DNA of 64,000 nt from Alcanivorax sp. Lineage in GTDB: Bacteria; Pseudomonadota; Gammaproteobacteria; Pseudomonadales; Alcanivoracaceae. Position numbers and translations under genes: made by a program. The notes below the pieces were generated by a model. It saw only the letters and a program-made list of their open reading frames with translations, searched no databases and was not told where the DNA came from. Position 1 is the stretch's first letter. Each line of letters starts with the position of its first letter. Location: contig NZ_CP080267.1 in the NCBI RefSeq assembly GCF_019431375.1, positions 3,594,501 through 3,658,500 on the forward strand, written 5' to 3'. This document shows, piece after piece, positions 49,983-59,169 of this stretch.

Positions 49983-51700
49983 AACGCCAGGCTCGCAAGA
50001 CACGGCAACCCAATCACCAGATGCGCTGGCGCTTTGTGCTGGGCTTCTGGCTGGTGTGCGCCTGTGTCCTGGTGGTGCGGGCGGTGGACCTGCAAGTGAT
50101 CCAGCACGATTTTCTTGCCCATCAGGGGGATATCCGCAATCTGCGTGTGGAGCCCTTGGCCGCCCACCGTGGCGTGATTCGTGATCGTGATGGTCGCCCT
50201 CTGGCGGTAAGCACGCCGGTGGTCACTCTTTGGGCGAACCCCCGTGAAGCCTTGGAGAATCAGGAACAGTGGGGTCGGCTGGCGGGCAATTCGGTGATTA
50301 GTCAGCAGGAATTTGCCCGCAAGGTGCGCCGTCACGAATCCCGGGAATTCATCTATCTTGGCCGTGGCCTGGCGCCGGAAGCTGCCAAGGCAGTATTGGA
50401 TCTGAATGTCCCTGGTATCCATTCGTTGACCGAATACCGGCGTTACTACCCGGCCGGCGAAGTGACCAGCCATGTGGTGGGCTTCACCAATATTGATGAT
50501 CAGGGCCAGGAAGGTGTTGAGCTGGACATGGAATCACACCTGTCTGGTAAATCCGGTCGCAAGAAGGTGGTTCGTGATCTGCTGGGCCGGGTGATCCAGG
50601 ATATCGAGGTGTTGGAGCCGGCGCAGCCCGGCGAAGACGTGACCCTGAGCATCGACCTGCGTCTGCAGTACCTGGCTTACCGTGAGCTGCTCGGCGCAGT
50701 GCAGCAATTCAAGGCCAAGGGCGGCAGTGCGGTGGTGCTGGATGTGCGTACCGGCGAAGTGCTGGCCATGGTGAATCAACCCGCCTACAACCCCAATAAC
50801 CGCGGCAATCTGGATACCGGCGCGCTGCGCAATCGGGCGGTGACCGACCTGTTCGAGCCCGGTTCCACCATGAAGCCCTTTACCGTGGCGGCGGCCATGG
50901 AGATGGGCATGGTGACGCCGTCTACCACCATCAATACTCATCCCGGCACCCTGCGTGTGGGCAGCAAGACCATCCGCGATCATCGCGATTACGGTGTGAT
51001 CGATATCACCACCGTGCTCACCAAGAGCTCCAACGTGGGTACCAGCAAGCTGGCGCTGGCCATGGAGCCGCTGGCGCTGCCCACCTATCTGGAGCGTTTC
51101 GGTTTTGGTCAGGCCACCGCCATTGATTTTCCCGGTGAAAGCAATGGCATGCTGCCATTGCGCAGCCACTGGCGAGAAGTGGAGCGGGCTGCGCTTTCCT
51201 ATGGTTACGGTCTGAGCGTTTCGGCGGTACAGCTGGCTCAGGCCTATGCGGTAATCGCCAACGACGGAGTCAAGGTACCGCTGACCCTGAAAAAGGTGAC
51301 AGACAAACCCGCCGGGCAACAGGTGCTCGGCAAGCCGGTTGCCCGGCAACTGGTACAGATGCTGGAAACCGTGGTTAGCCAGGTGGGCACGGCCAGCCGT
51401 GCCCAAGTGCCCGGTTACCAGGTGGCCGGCAAGACCGGCACCGTGCACAAGGTGGTTTCCGGTGGGTATGCGGATGACAGCTATATTGGGCTGTTTGCCG
51501 GACTGGCTCCGGCCACGGACCCTCGTATTGTTACTGTGGTAGTCATCGACGATCCACGCAGCGATGCTTACTACGGCGGACTGGTCGCTGCCCCGGCCTT
51601 TTCCCGGATCATGGGCGGGGTATTGCGGACCTTGCATGTGCCGCCGGACAAGCCCGAAGGGCTGCTGGCCGGCGGCCCGGACACGGAGGACCGCTCATGA
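49979..51700 (+). CDS. ftsI: Peptidoglycan transpeptidase FtsI (PBP3)
   Basis: 573 residues. One N-terminal helix (FVLGFWLVCACVLVVRA), pedestal domain, then transpeptidase domain with S296 in STMK, S350-S351-N352 and K485 in KTGT. Target of aztreonam-type beta-lactams; synthesises septal peptidoglycan with FtsW. Overlaps ftsL and murE by 4 bases each. Confidence 0.97.
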   Translation: MKRQARKTRQPNHQMRWRFVLGFWLVCACVLVVRAVDLQVIQHDFLAHQGDIRNLRVEPLAAHRGVIRDRDGRPLAVSTPVVTLWANPREALENQEQWGRLAGNSVISQQEFARKVRRHESREFIYLGRGLAPEAAKAVLDLNVPGIHSLTEYRRYYPAGEVTSHVVGFTNIDDQGQEGVELDMESHLSGKSGRKKVVRDLLGRVIQDIEVLEPAQPGEDVTLSIDLRLQYLAYRELLGAVQQFKAKGGSAVVLDVRTGEVLAMVNQPAYNPNNRGNLDTGALRNRAVTDLFEPGSTMKPFTVAAAMEMGMVTPSTTINTHPGTLRVGSKTIRDHRDYGVIDITTVLTKSSNVGTSKLALAMEPLALPTYLERFGFGQATAIDFPGESNGMLPLRSHWREVERAALSYGYGLSVSAVQLAQAYAVIANDGVKVPLTLKKVTDKPAGQQVLGKPVARQLVQMLETVVSQVGTASRAQVPGYQVAGKTGTVHKVVSGGYADDSYIGLFAGLAPATDPRIVTVVVIDDPRSDAYYGGLVAAPAFSRIMGGVLRTLHVPPDKPEGLLAGGPDTEDRS

Positions 51701-53169
51701 TGCGCCTCCAGCAATTGCTCCCCGAGCATAGCCTGCCTGCCCAAGTGGCAGGCCTTGCCATTTCCGGCTTGCAGCTGGACAGCCGTCGTCTGCAGCCCGG
51801 CGAGGTGTTTGTGGCCGTGCCGGGTGTGGCGAGCGACGGCCGTCATTTCATCAGTCAGGCCATCAGCGCCGGCGCTGCCGTGGTGCTGGCGGACGCGGAG
51901 ACGTTCTCCGTAGACCTGCAGCAGCCGGTGCCTCGCGTGAATCTGCCGGGGTTGGCGGCGCAGGTAGGTGATCTGGCTGCGCGCTGGTTCGGGGAGCCGG
52001 CCAGTCGTCTGCGCATTACCGGGGTGACCGGCACCAATGGCAAGACCAGCATTACCTGGTTCCTGCGCGATGCACTGAATGCGCTGGGGCATCGCTGTGC
52101 CCTGGTAGGGACCCTGGGGCTGGGGCTGAAAGGCCAGGAGCAGACCACCGGTCATACCACGCCAGACCCTATTACCCTCCAGGCCGGGCTGGCGAAAGTC
52201 CGTGATGCCGGGGCTGATACCGTGGCCATGGAAATTTCCTCCCATGCCCTGGACCAGAATCGTCTGGGCGGCACCCTGGTCACCACTGCGGTATTCAGCA
52301 ATCTGAGCCGGGATCATCTGGATTACCACGGTGACATGGAATCCTACTTGGCTGCCAAGGCCATGCTGTTCACCCGCGAAGGTGTGCAGCTGGCGGTGAT
52401 CAACTGCGATGACCCGGTGGCACAGACCCTGATTGCCTGTCTGCCCAATGGTGTCCGGTGCGTCACTTTCGGCAGCCAGCAGGGTGCCACGGTGCGTTGC
52501 CAGTCTTTGCAATGCACGGTAGAGGGTATCGAGGCCGAGCTGTTCGTTGGCGGCACCGTGGTGCCGTTGAGTCTGCCGCTGTTTGGTCGTTTCAATCTCA
52601 GCAATGTGATGGCAGTGGCAGCCATTCTGCATGGCCAGGGCGTGGCCTCTGAGGCATTGGGCGGCGCGTTGGCGGCGATTACGCCCGTACCGGGGCGTAT
52701 GGAACCGGTGCAGGCTGATGGCTGTCCGACCGTGATCGTCGATTATGCCCACACCCCGGATGGCCTGGAAAAAGCCCTGCAGGCGTGTCGGGATCACTTT
52801 GCCGGCCGCTTGTTCTGCGTGGTCGGCTGTGGCGGCGACCGGGATGAGGGCAAACGTCCGCAAATGGCAGCGGTGGCAGAAAAGTTTGCCGATACCGTGG
52901 TGCTGACCAGCGACAACCCGCGCAGCGAAGACCCGCAAACCATTATTGACCAGATGCGCGCCGGCCTTACCGGGGCGCAGGCGGTCCGCGAAAACGTGGA
53001 CCGTGCCGAGGCGGTGCAGGAAACCGTCAACAGTGCCCAGGCCGGCGATGTGATTCTGCTGGCCGGCAAGGGCCATGAGGACTATCAGGAAATCAACGGC
53101 GTGCGTTACCCCAGTGATGACAGAGAACTTGCCCGCCAGGCACTGGCCGCTCGGGGAGGTGCCTCATGA
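51697..53169 (+). CDS. murE: UDP-MurNAc-tripeptide synthetase MurE
   Basis: 490 residues, Mur ligase three-domain fold. P-loop VTGTNGKTSITWFL; the C-terminal DNPRSEDP motif marks specificity for meso-diaminopimelate, expected for a Gram-negative. Adds the third amino acid to the stem peptide. Overlaps murF by 4 bases. Confidence 0.97.
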   Translation: MMRLQQLLPEHSLPAQVAGLAISGLQLDSRRLQPGEVFVAVPGVASDGRHFISQAISAGAAVVLADAETFSVDLQQPVPRVNLPGLAAQVGDLAARWFGEPASRLRITGVTGTNGKTSITWFLRDALNALGHRCALVGTLGLGLKGQEQTTGHTTPDPITLQAGLAKVRDAGADTVAMEISSHALDQNRLGGTLVTTAVFSNLSRDHLDYHGDMESYLAAKAMLFTREGVQLAVINCDDPVAQTLIACLPNGVRCVTFGSQQGATVRCQSLQCTVEGIEAELFVGGTVVPLSLPLFGRFNLSNVMAVAAILHGQGVASEALGGALAAITPVPGRMEPVQADGCPTVIVDYAHTPDGLEKALQACRDHFAGRLFCVVGCGGDRDEGKRPQMAAVAEKFADTVVLTSDNPRSEDPQTIIDQMRAGLTGAQAVRENVDRAEAVQETVNSAQAGDVILLAGKGHEDYQEINGVRYPSDDRELARQALAARGGAS

Positions 53170-54524
53170 TGTGGTTGTCGCAGATCGCCCAGTGGACCGG
53201 CGGCACCCTGATCGGTGAAGACCGCAAGGTCAGCGCCGTGGTTACCGACACCCGTGACATGGCGCCGGGCTGCCTGTTTGTGGCGCTCAAGGGCGAGCGT
53301 TTCGATGCCCATGATTTTCTTGCTCAGGCTGCCGAGGGGGGAGCCATCGCCGCCCTGGTGGACCGTGAGCAAAATGACTTTGCCAGCGCCGTGCAGGTAG
53401 ACGATACCCGCCTGGGGCTGGGCCGTCTGGCCAGTGGCTATGCGGACCAGTTTACGAGTGAACGCCTGGCGGTAACCGGCAATGCCGGCAAGACCACCGT
53501 CAAGGAAATGGCCGCCGCCATGCTGGGCGAGGGCACCCTGGCCACCCGTGGCAACTTCAACAATGACATCGGTGTGCCGCTGACGTTGCTGCGCCTTTCA
53601 GGCGAGCACCGTTATGCGGTCATTGAACTGGGCGCCAATGCCCCCGGTGAAATCGCCTGGACCAGTTCCCTGGCCAAACCGAAGGTGGTGCTGGTGACCA
53701 ATGTGACCGGCGCCCACCTGGAAGGGTTTGGCTCCATGCAGGGCATTGCCAACGCCAAGGCGGAAATCTTCGGCGGTTGTCAGGCCGGCGGCCAGGCGAT
53801 CATCAACAACGACGACAGCTTTGCCGATTTCTTTGCCGGTGAAGCCGAAAAGGCCGGCCTCACCGTGATTCGTGTGGGCAGCCAGGCGCCGGCGGATCTC
53901 TATGCTGACAACATCCGTTTGCATCAGGACCGGGTGGAATTTGTGCTTCAGCCACTGGGCGAGGCGGTCACCGTGCCACTGCCCGGCGCTCATCAGGTCA
54001 GCAATGCCTTGCTGGCCTGTGCCGCTGTGCGAGCGCTGGGTGTGAACCTGGGCGAAGTGCTGCCCCGACTGGCGCAACTGAAGCCGGTGCCCGGCCGTAT
54101 GAATCTGCATGCGGTAGGTGGTGGCGTGTTGGTGGATGACACCTACAACGCCAATCCCGGCTCCGTGCGGGTCGCCATCGACTGGCTGGCTGTTCAGCCG
54201 GCACCACAGATGCTGGTGCTGGGCGCCCTGGGCGAGCTGGGGCCGCAGGCGGAGCAACTGGTCGAAGAGCTGGGTGGCTATGCCCGCGAGGCGGGGATCA
54301 GTGACCTGGTGGTGATGACCGGCGCCAGTGCTGCCGCCAAGGGGTTTGGTGACGGTGCCATGACGGCAGAAAACGATCAGCAGGCGGCAACCTGGAGTGC
54401 CCCGGTTCTGCAACAGGGTGGAACCGTGCTGGTGAAAGGCTCACGTAGCGCCGGTATGGAAGCGGTGGTACAGCGACTGACCATGGGCGCAGGCCCGCAC
54501 AAACCGGAACAGGGGGCACACTGA
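53166..54524 (+). CDS. murF: UDP-MurNAc-pentapeptide synthetase MurF
   Basis: 452 residues. The P-loop reads VTGNAGKTTVKEMAAAML, with Asn-Ala where most MurF proteins have Ser-Ser or Ser-Cys; the essential GKT is kept. FNNDIGVPLTLLR and DTYNANPGSVRVAIDWL follow. It adds D-Ala-D-Ala. One-base overlap with mraY. Confidence 0.95.
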   Translation: MMWLSQIAQWTGGTLIGEDRKVSAVVTDTRDMAPGCLFVALKGERFDAHDFLAQAAEGGAIAALVDREQNDFASAVQVDDTRLGLGRLASGYADQFTSERLAVTGNAGKTTVKEMAAAMLGEGTLATRGNFNNDIGVPLTLLRLSGEHRYAVIELGANAPGEIAWTSSLAKPKVVLVTNVTGAHLEGFGSMQGIANAKAEIFGGCQAGGQAIINNDDSFADFFAGEAEKAGLTVIRVGSQAPADLYADNIRLHQDRVEFVLQPLGEAVTVPLPGAHQVSNALLACAAVRALGVNLGEVLPRLAQLKPVPGRMNLHAVGGGVLVDDTYNANPGSVRVAIDWLAVQPAPQMLVLGALGELGPQAEQLVEELGGYAREAGISDLVVMTGASAAAKGFGDGAMTAENDQQAATWSAPVLQQGGTVLVKGSRSAGMEAVVQRLTMGAGPHKPEQGAH

Positions 54525-55606
54525 TGTTGCTTTGGCTGGCCGAGCTTCTGGCAGAATTTCACAGCGGTTTCCTGGTGGTGCAGTACATCACCCTGCGCGG
54601 CATTCTCAGCGTACTGACGGCCCTGTTCATCGCCTTCTGGGTGGGCCCGATCATGATCCGCAAGCTGCAGGAAAAGCAGGTGGGTCAGGCCATCCGTGAC
54701 GACGGCCCGAAGAGCCACCTGAGCAAGGCCGGTACCCCCACCATGGGCGGCGCGTTGATCCTGATTGCCATCGTCATTTCCACCCTGCTGTGGGCGGACC
54801 TGAGCAACCGCTTCATCTGGATCACCCTGGGCGTGCTGTTCGTCTTCGGTGCCGTGGGCTGGGTGGATGACTGGCGCAAGGTGGTGGAAAAAAATCCCCG
54901 CGGCCTGCCGGCCCGCTGGAAATACCTGTGGTTGTCCATCGGGGCCCTTGGCGCGGCTTTTGCCCTGTTCTTTACTGCCCAGAGCCCGGTGGAAACCCAG
55001 CTGATCGTGCCCTTCTTCAAGAATGTGGTCATCAACATGGGTTGGTTCTACATCGTGCTGACCTACTTCGTGATCAACGGTACCAGCAATGCGGTGAACC
55101 TGACCGATGGCCTGGATGGCTTGGCGATCATGCCGGCGGTATTGGTAGGCGGGGCCCTGGGCATCTTTGCCTATGCCGGTGGCCATGCGGAATTCGCGCC
55201 GTATTTGCAGATTCCCTATGTGGCCGGCGCCGGTGAGCTGGTGATTATTTCTGCCGCCCTGTGTGGCGCGGGCCTCGGGTTTCTGTGGTTCAACGCTTAC
55301 CCGGCACAAGTATTCATGGGCGATGTGGGCGCGTTGGGCCTGGGCGCGGTGCTGGGTGTGATGGCGGTCATCGTCCGCCAGGAAATCGTGCTGTTCATCA
55401 TGGGCGGCGTGTTCGTGATGGAAACCGTTTCGGTGATGCTGCAGGTGGGCTCATTCAAGCTCACCGGCCGGCGGGTGTTTCGCATGGCGCCGATTCATCA
55501 CCACTTTGAACTGAAAGGATGGCCGGAGCCGAAGATCATTGTGCGCTTCTGGATCATCACCGTAATTCTGGTCCTGGTGGGTCTGGCGACCCTGAAAATC
55601 CGATAG
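54524..55606 (+). CDS. mraY: Lipid I synthase MraY
   Basis: 360 residues with ten transmembrane helices. Active-site segments: DDGPKSHLSKAGTPTMGGA, GWVDDWRKVVEKNPRGLP, NLTDGLDGLAIMP and MAPIHHHFELKGW. It transfers phospho-MurNAc-pentapeptide to undecaprenyl phosphate on the inner membrane. Same length as E. coli MraY. Confidence 0.97.
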   Translation: MLLWLAELLAEFHSGFLVVQYITLRGILSVLTALFIAFWVGPIMIRKLQEKQVGQAIRDDGPKSHLSKAGTPTMGGALILIAIVISTLLWADLSNRFIWITLGVLFVFGAVGWVDDWRKVVEKNPRGLPARWKYLWLSIGALGAAFALFFTAQSPVETQLIVPFFKNVVINMGWFYIVLTYFVINGTSNAVNLTDGLDGLAIMPAVLVGGALGIFAYAGGHAEFAPYLQIPYVAGAGELVIISAALCGAGLGFLWFNAYPAQVFMGDVGALGLGAVLGVMAVIVRQEIVLFIMGGVFVMETVSVMLQVGSFKLTGRRVFRMAPIHHHFELKGWPEPKIIVRFWIITVILVLVGLATLKIR

Positions 55607-55623
55607 GGGATTGAGTTAACTTT

Positions 55624-56949
55624 ATGGCGAAAGACGGGTTTGATCTGGTAATTGGCCTGGGAGTTTCCGGGCGTTCCGTGATCCGTTATCTGACGGACCA
55701 GGGGATGCCTGTGCGCGCCCTGGACACCCGTGCCGAGCCCGCCGGCCTGGAGGCGCTGCGCGCCGAATTCCCCGAGGTAAAGATTCACACTGGCGGCTTC
55801 AAGGCCGGCTGGATGAACAACGCTCGTCGCCTGATCGTCAGCCCTGGCGTGGCCGTGGCGACACCGGCCATTGCCGAGCAAGTGGTTGCCGGCAAGGAAG
55901 TGATCGGCGATGTGGAGCTGTTTGCCCGTGCGGCCAGCGAGCCGCTGGTGGCGATTACCGGTTCCAACGCCAAGAGCACCGTCACCACCTTGCTGGGCCA
56001 GGTGGCGGATGCCTGTGGCATGAACCCGGGCATCGGCGGCAATCTGGGGGTGCCCGCTCTCGAGCTGCTGGATGACAAGGCCCGCCTGTACGTTCTGGAG
56101 TTGTCCAGTTTCCAGCTGGAAACCACCTACAGCCTGAGTGCGGAAGTGGCCACCATCCTCAATGTGTCCCAGGATCATCTGGATCGCTACGCCAGCTTCG
56201 CCGATTACGTGGCCGCCAAGCAGCGCATTTATGATGGCTGCCAGGTGGCGGTGTGGAACCGGGATGACCTGGCCACCCGCCCCCCTGCCGGGGTGCCGCG
56301 CCAGATTACCTTCGGTGCTCATCCTGAAGCGGACTACCGGCTGGACAGTGACAAAGGCCAGCTGCTGTACCGGGGCGAAACCCTGTTGTCGCTATCCGAG
56401 CTTGCGCTCACCGGTCACCACAACGCCATGAATATTCTCGCCGTGCTGGCGATCAGTGATGCCCTGTCCCTGAACCGGGACAAGGCGCTGGCCACGGTGA
56501 AGGCCTTTACCGGTCTGCCGCACCGCTGCCAGCTGGTGGCTGAAGCAGGTGGGGTGCGCTGGTTCAACGATTCCAAGGCCACCAATGTGGGCGCCACCCT
56601 GGCGGCCCTGACGGGGATCGGTGAAAGCATTGACGGCAAGGTGATCCTGATTGCCGGTGGCCAGGGTAAGGGGCAGGACTTCTCGCCGCTGGCGGAGCCG
56701 GCGCGTCAGTATCTGCGTGCCGGTCTGCTGATGGGCGAAGACCGCAGTACCCTGGCCCAGGGCATGTCCGCCGCCCCCTGTGAGCTGGTCGCCGACATGC
56801 AGGCCGCCGTGGCCCGGGCCCATGCCCTGGCGCAACCTGGCGACGCGGTGTTGCTGTCACCGGCATGTGCGTCTTTTGACATGTATTCCAGCTTTGTTGC
56901 CCGTGGCGATGATTTCTCCGCCCGGGCCAGGGAGGTGTGCCATGACTGA
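55624..56949 (+). CDS. murD: UDP-MurNAc-L-Ala:D-Glu ligase MurD
   Basis: 441 residues. P-loop is GSNAKSTVTTLLGQ, with Ala where E. coli MurD has Gly in GSNGKST; IGGNLGVPALELL, LSSFQLETT and FNDSKATNVGATLAAL are normal. It adds D-Glu to UDP-MurNAc-L-Ala. The stop overlaps the ftsW start by 8 bases. Confidence 0.96.
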   Translation: MAKDGFDLVIGLGVSGRSVIRYLTDQGMPVRALDTRAEPAGLEALRAEFPEVKIHTGGFKAGWMNNARRLIVSPGVAVATPAIAEQVVAGKEVIGDVELFARAASEPLVAITGSNAKSTVTTLLGQVADACGMNPGIGGNLGVPALELLDDKARLYVLELSSFQLETTYSLSAEVATILNVSQDHLDRYASFADYVAAKQRIYDGCQVAVWNRDDLATRPPAGVPRQITFGAHPEADYRLDSDKGQLLYRGETLLSLSELALTGHHNAMNILAVLAISDALSLNRDKALATVKAFTGLPHRCQLVAEAGGVRWFNDSKATNVGATLAALTGIGESIDGKVILIAGGQGKGQDFSPLAEPARQYLRAGLLMGEDRSTLAQGMSAAPCELVADMQAAVARAHALAQPGDAVLLSPACASFDMYSSFVARGDDFSARAREVCHD

Positions 56950-58099
56950 GCGCATGATCCTCAAGCTGGATAACCGGGGTCTGGACAAGACCTTGATGTG
57001 GAGCGCCATCCTGCTGGCCCTGGCCGGTCTGGTGATGGTGTCGTCAGCCAGCCTGCAGATCGCCGAAACCCGGTTGGGCGATCCCTTCTACTATGCGCTG
57101 CGTCATGGCATTTATCTGGCGCTGGGGCTGGCCGCCGGGGCGTTCGTCTATTTTGCGGTGCCGCTGGCGCTGCTGGAACGGTTGCGCTTTCTGATGCTGC
57201 CGGTGGCCCTGGTGGTGCTGGTGATGGTGTTTATCCCCGGCCTGGGCCGCACCGTGAATGGCTCCACCCGCTGGATTGCTCTGCCGGGCCTGACCGTTCA
57301 GGCCTCGGAAATCGTCAAGCTGTGTTTTGTTCTCTACCTGGCGGGCTACATCGCCCAGCGCAAGGCCGCCCTGGAAACCGAATGGAAGGCCTTCCTGCTG
57401 CCGCTGGCGTTGTTGGGTGTACTGACCCTGCTGTTGCTGCTGGAGCCGGACTTCGGCGCCGTGGTGGTGCTGGGTATCACCGCCATGGGCATGCTGTTTC
57501 TTTCCGGGGTGCCGACCCTGCGCTTCCTGCTGATCGGTCTGGCGGCGGTGGCACTGGGCGCCCTGGTGGCGTTTGCCGAGCCGTACCGGGTGGCACGTCT
57601 GATGACCTTTACCGATCCCTGGGCCGATCAATACGGTTCCGGGTACCAGCTGACCCAGAGCCTAATTGCCTTTGGCCGCGGTCACTGGAGTGGCGTGGGC
57701 CTGGGTAACAGCGTGCAGAAGCTGTTCTACCTGCCGGAAGCTCATACCGATTTTGTTTACGCGGTGATGGCGGAAGAGCTGGGGCTGTTGGGTAATCTCG
57801 CATTGATCGGCGGTTTTGTGCTGCTGGGTTGGCGGGTGTTTCGGCTGGGGCACAGCCTGGAAACCCGCGGTCTGTTGTACCACGCCTATCTGGTTTATGG
57901 CTGCGCCTTCGTCTTGTGCTCCCAGGTCTTTATCAATCTGGGTGTGAACATGGGGCTGTTGCCCACCAAGGGTCTGACGTTGCCGTTTATCAGCTACGGC
58001 GGTTCTTCACTGCTGATCTTCTCCGCCATGGTGGGGTTGATCCTGCGCGCCGGCGCCGAAGCCGAGCAGCTGAAAGCGAGAGGGAGGGCGGCACGATGA
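56942..58099 (+). CDS. ftsW: Septal peptidoglycan glycosyltransferase FtsW
   Basis: 385 residues from MTERMILKLDNRGLDK, ten transmembrane helices of the SEDS family. Conserved NGSTRWIALPGLTVQASEIVK, LLEPDFGAVVVL, QSLIAFGRGHWSGVGLGNSVQKLFYLPEAHTDF and FISYGGSSLL are present. Works with FtsI. The longer frame upstream overlaps murD and is not used. Confidence 0.96.
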   Translation: MTERMILKLDNRGLDKTLMWSAILLALAGLVMVSSASLQIAETRLGDPFYYALRHGIYLALGLAAGAFVYFAVPLALLERLRFLMLPVALVVLVMVFIPGLGRTVNGSTRWIALPGLTVQASEIVKLCFVLYLAGYIAQRKAALETEWKAFLLPLALLGVLTLLLLLEPDFGAVVVLGITAMGMLFLSGVPTLRFLLIGLAAVALGALVAFAEPYRVARLMTFTDPWADQYGSGYQLTQSLIAFGRGHWSGVGLGNSVQKLFYLPEAHTDFVYAVMAEELGLLGNLALIGGFVLLGWRVFRLGHSLETRGLLYHAYLVYGCAFVLCSQVFINLGVNMGLLPTKGLTLPFISYGGSSLLIFSAMVGLILRAGAEAEQLKARGRAAR

Positions 58100-59169
58100 G
58101 CGGCACCATCCTGATCATGGCAGGCGGCACAGGCGGGCATGTGTTCCCGGCGCTGGCAGTGGCGGATCAATTGCGTGAGCGCGGCTTCCGGATTCTCTGG
58201 CTGGGCGCGGAAAACGGCATGGAAGGCAAGCTGGTGCGCCAGTACGGCTACGAGATTGCCGAGCTGGCCGTGTCCCGGTTGCGTGGCGGCGGACTCAAGC
58301 GCAAGCTCACCGCCCCGTTCAATCTGCTACGCGCGGTGCTGCAGGCGCGCAGCCTGATCAGCCAGCGCCAGCCGCTGCTGGCGGTGGGCTTTGGCGGTTT
58401 TGCCAGCGGTCCTGGCGGCCTGGCCGCGCGTCTGTGCAAGGTACCGGTGGTGGTCCACGAACAGAATGCGGTGCCGGGGCTGACCAACCGCCTGCTGTCC
58501 AAAATGGCCACCGTGACTCTGGAAGGTTTCCAGGGTGCCTTCGGCACCCAGAGTGCCTGCTGGGTGGGCAATCCGGTACGCGCCGAGATTGCCAGCCTGG
58601 ACGAGCCGGCTCGCCGTTATGCCCAGCATCAGGGTGGTTTGCGGGTGCTGGTGCTGGGTGGTAGTCAGGGCGCGCTGATACTGAACCAGGACCTGCCGGA
58701 ACTGCTGCTGGCGGTGCTGGGCCGGGATATCCAGGTGCGTCACCAGTGTGGTGCCGGCCGTACCGGTGAAGCGGCGCCGATCTATCAGGCGTTGGGTCTG
58801 GATGCCCAGGTCAGTGAATTTATCGACGACATGGCGGAAGCCTACGGCTGGGCGGATCTGGTGATCTGCCGGGCCGGGGCGCTGACTGTGGCGGAAGTGG
58901 CGGCTGCCGGTGTGGCAGCCCTGTTCGTGCCCCTGCCCACCGCCGTGGACGATCACCAGACATTGAATGCCCGCTGGCTGTCAGACCGGGGCGCGGCCCT
59001 GTTGCTGCCCCAGCGGGATATGAGCGCCGCCAGCCTGGCTGGCACGCTGAAACCGGTTGCAGAGCGTGGGCTGCTGGCGCAGATGGCGCAGCGGGCCCGC
59101 GAACAGGCCGTGGCCGACAGCGCCGAGCGCGCGGCCACGCTGTGTGAGGAGGTGGCCAATGGCCGATAA
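58096..59169 (+). CDS. murG: Lipid II synthase MurG
   Basis: 357 residues. G-loops MAGGTGGHVFPALAVA and VGFGGFASGPGGLAAR, VVVHEQNAVPGLTN, and CRAGALTVAEVAAAGVAALFVPLP are diagnostic GT28 motifs. Adds GlcNAc to lipid I at the inner-leaflet surface. Four-base overlap with ftsW. Confidence 0.97.
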   Translation: MSGTILIMAGGTGGHVFPALAVADQLRERGFRILWLGAENGMEGKLVRQYGYEIAELAVSRLRGGGLKRKLTAPFNLLRAVLQARSLISQRQPLLAVGFGGFASGPGGLAARLCKVPVVVHEQNAVPGLTNRLLSKMATVTLEGFQGAFGTQSACWVGNPVRAEIASLDEPARRYAQHQGGLRVLVLGGSQGALILNQDLPELLLAVLGRDIQVRHQCGAGRTGEAAPIYQALGLDAQVSEFIDDMAEAYGWADLVICRAGALTVAEVAAAGVAALFVPLPTAVDDHQTLNARWLSDRGAALLLPQRDMSAASLAGTLKPVAERGLLAQMAQRAREQAVADSAERAATLCEEVANGR

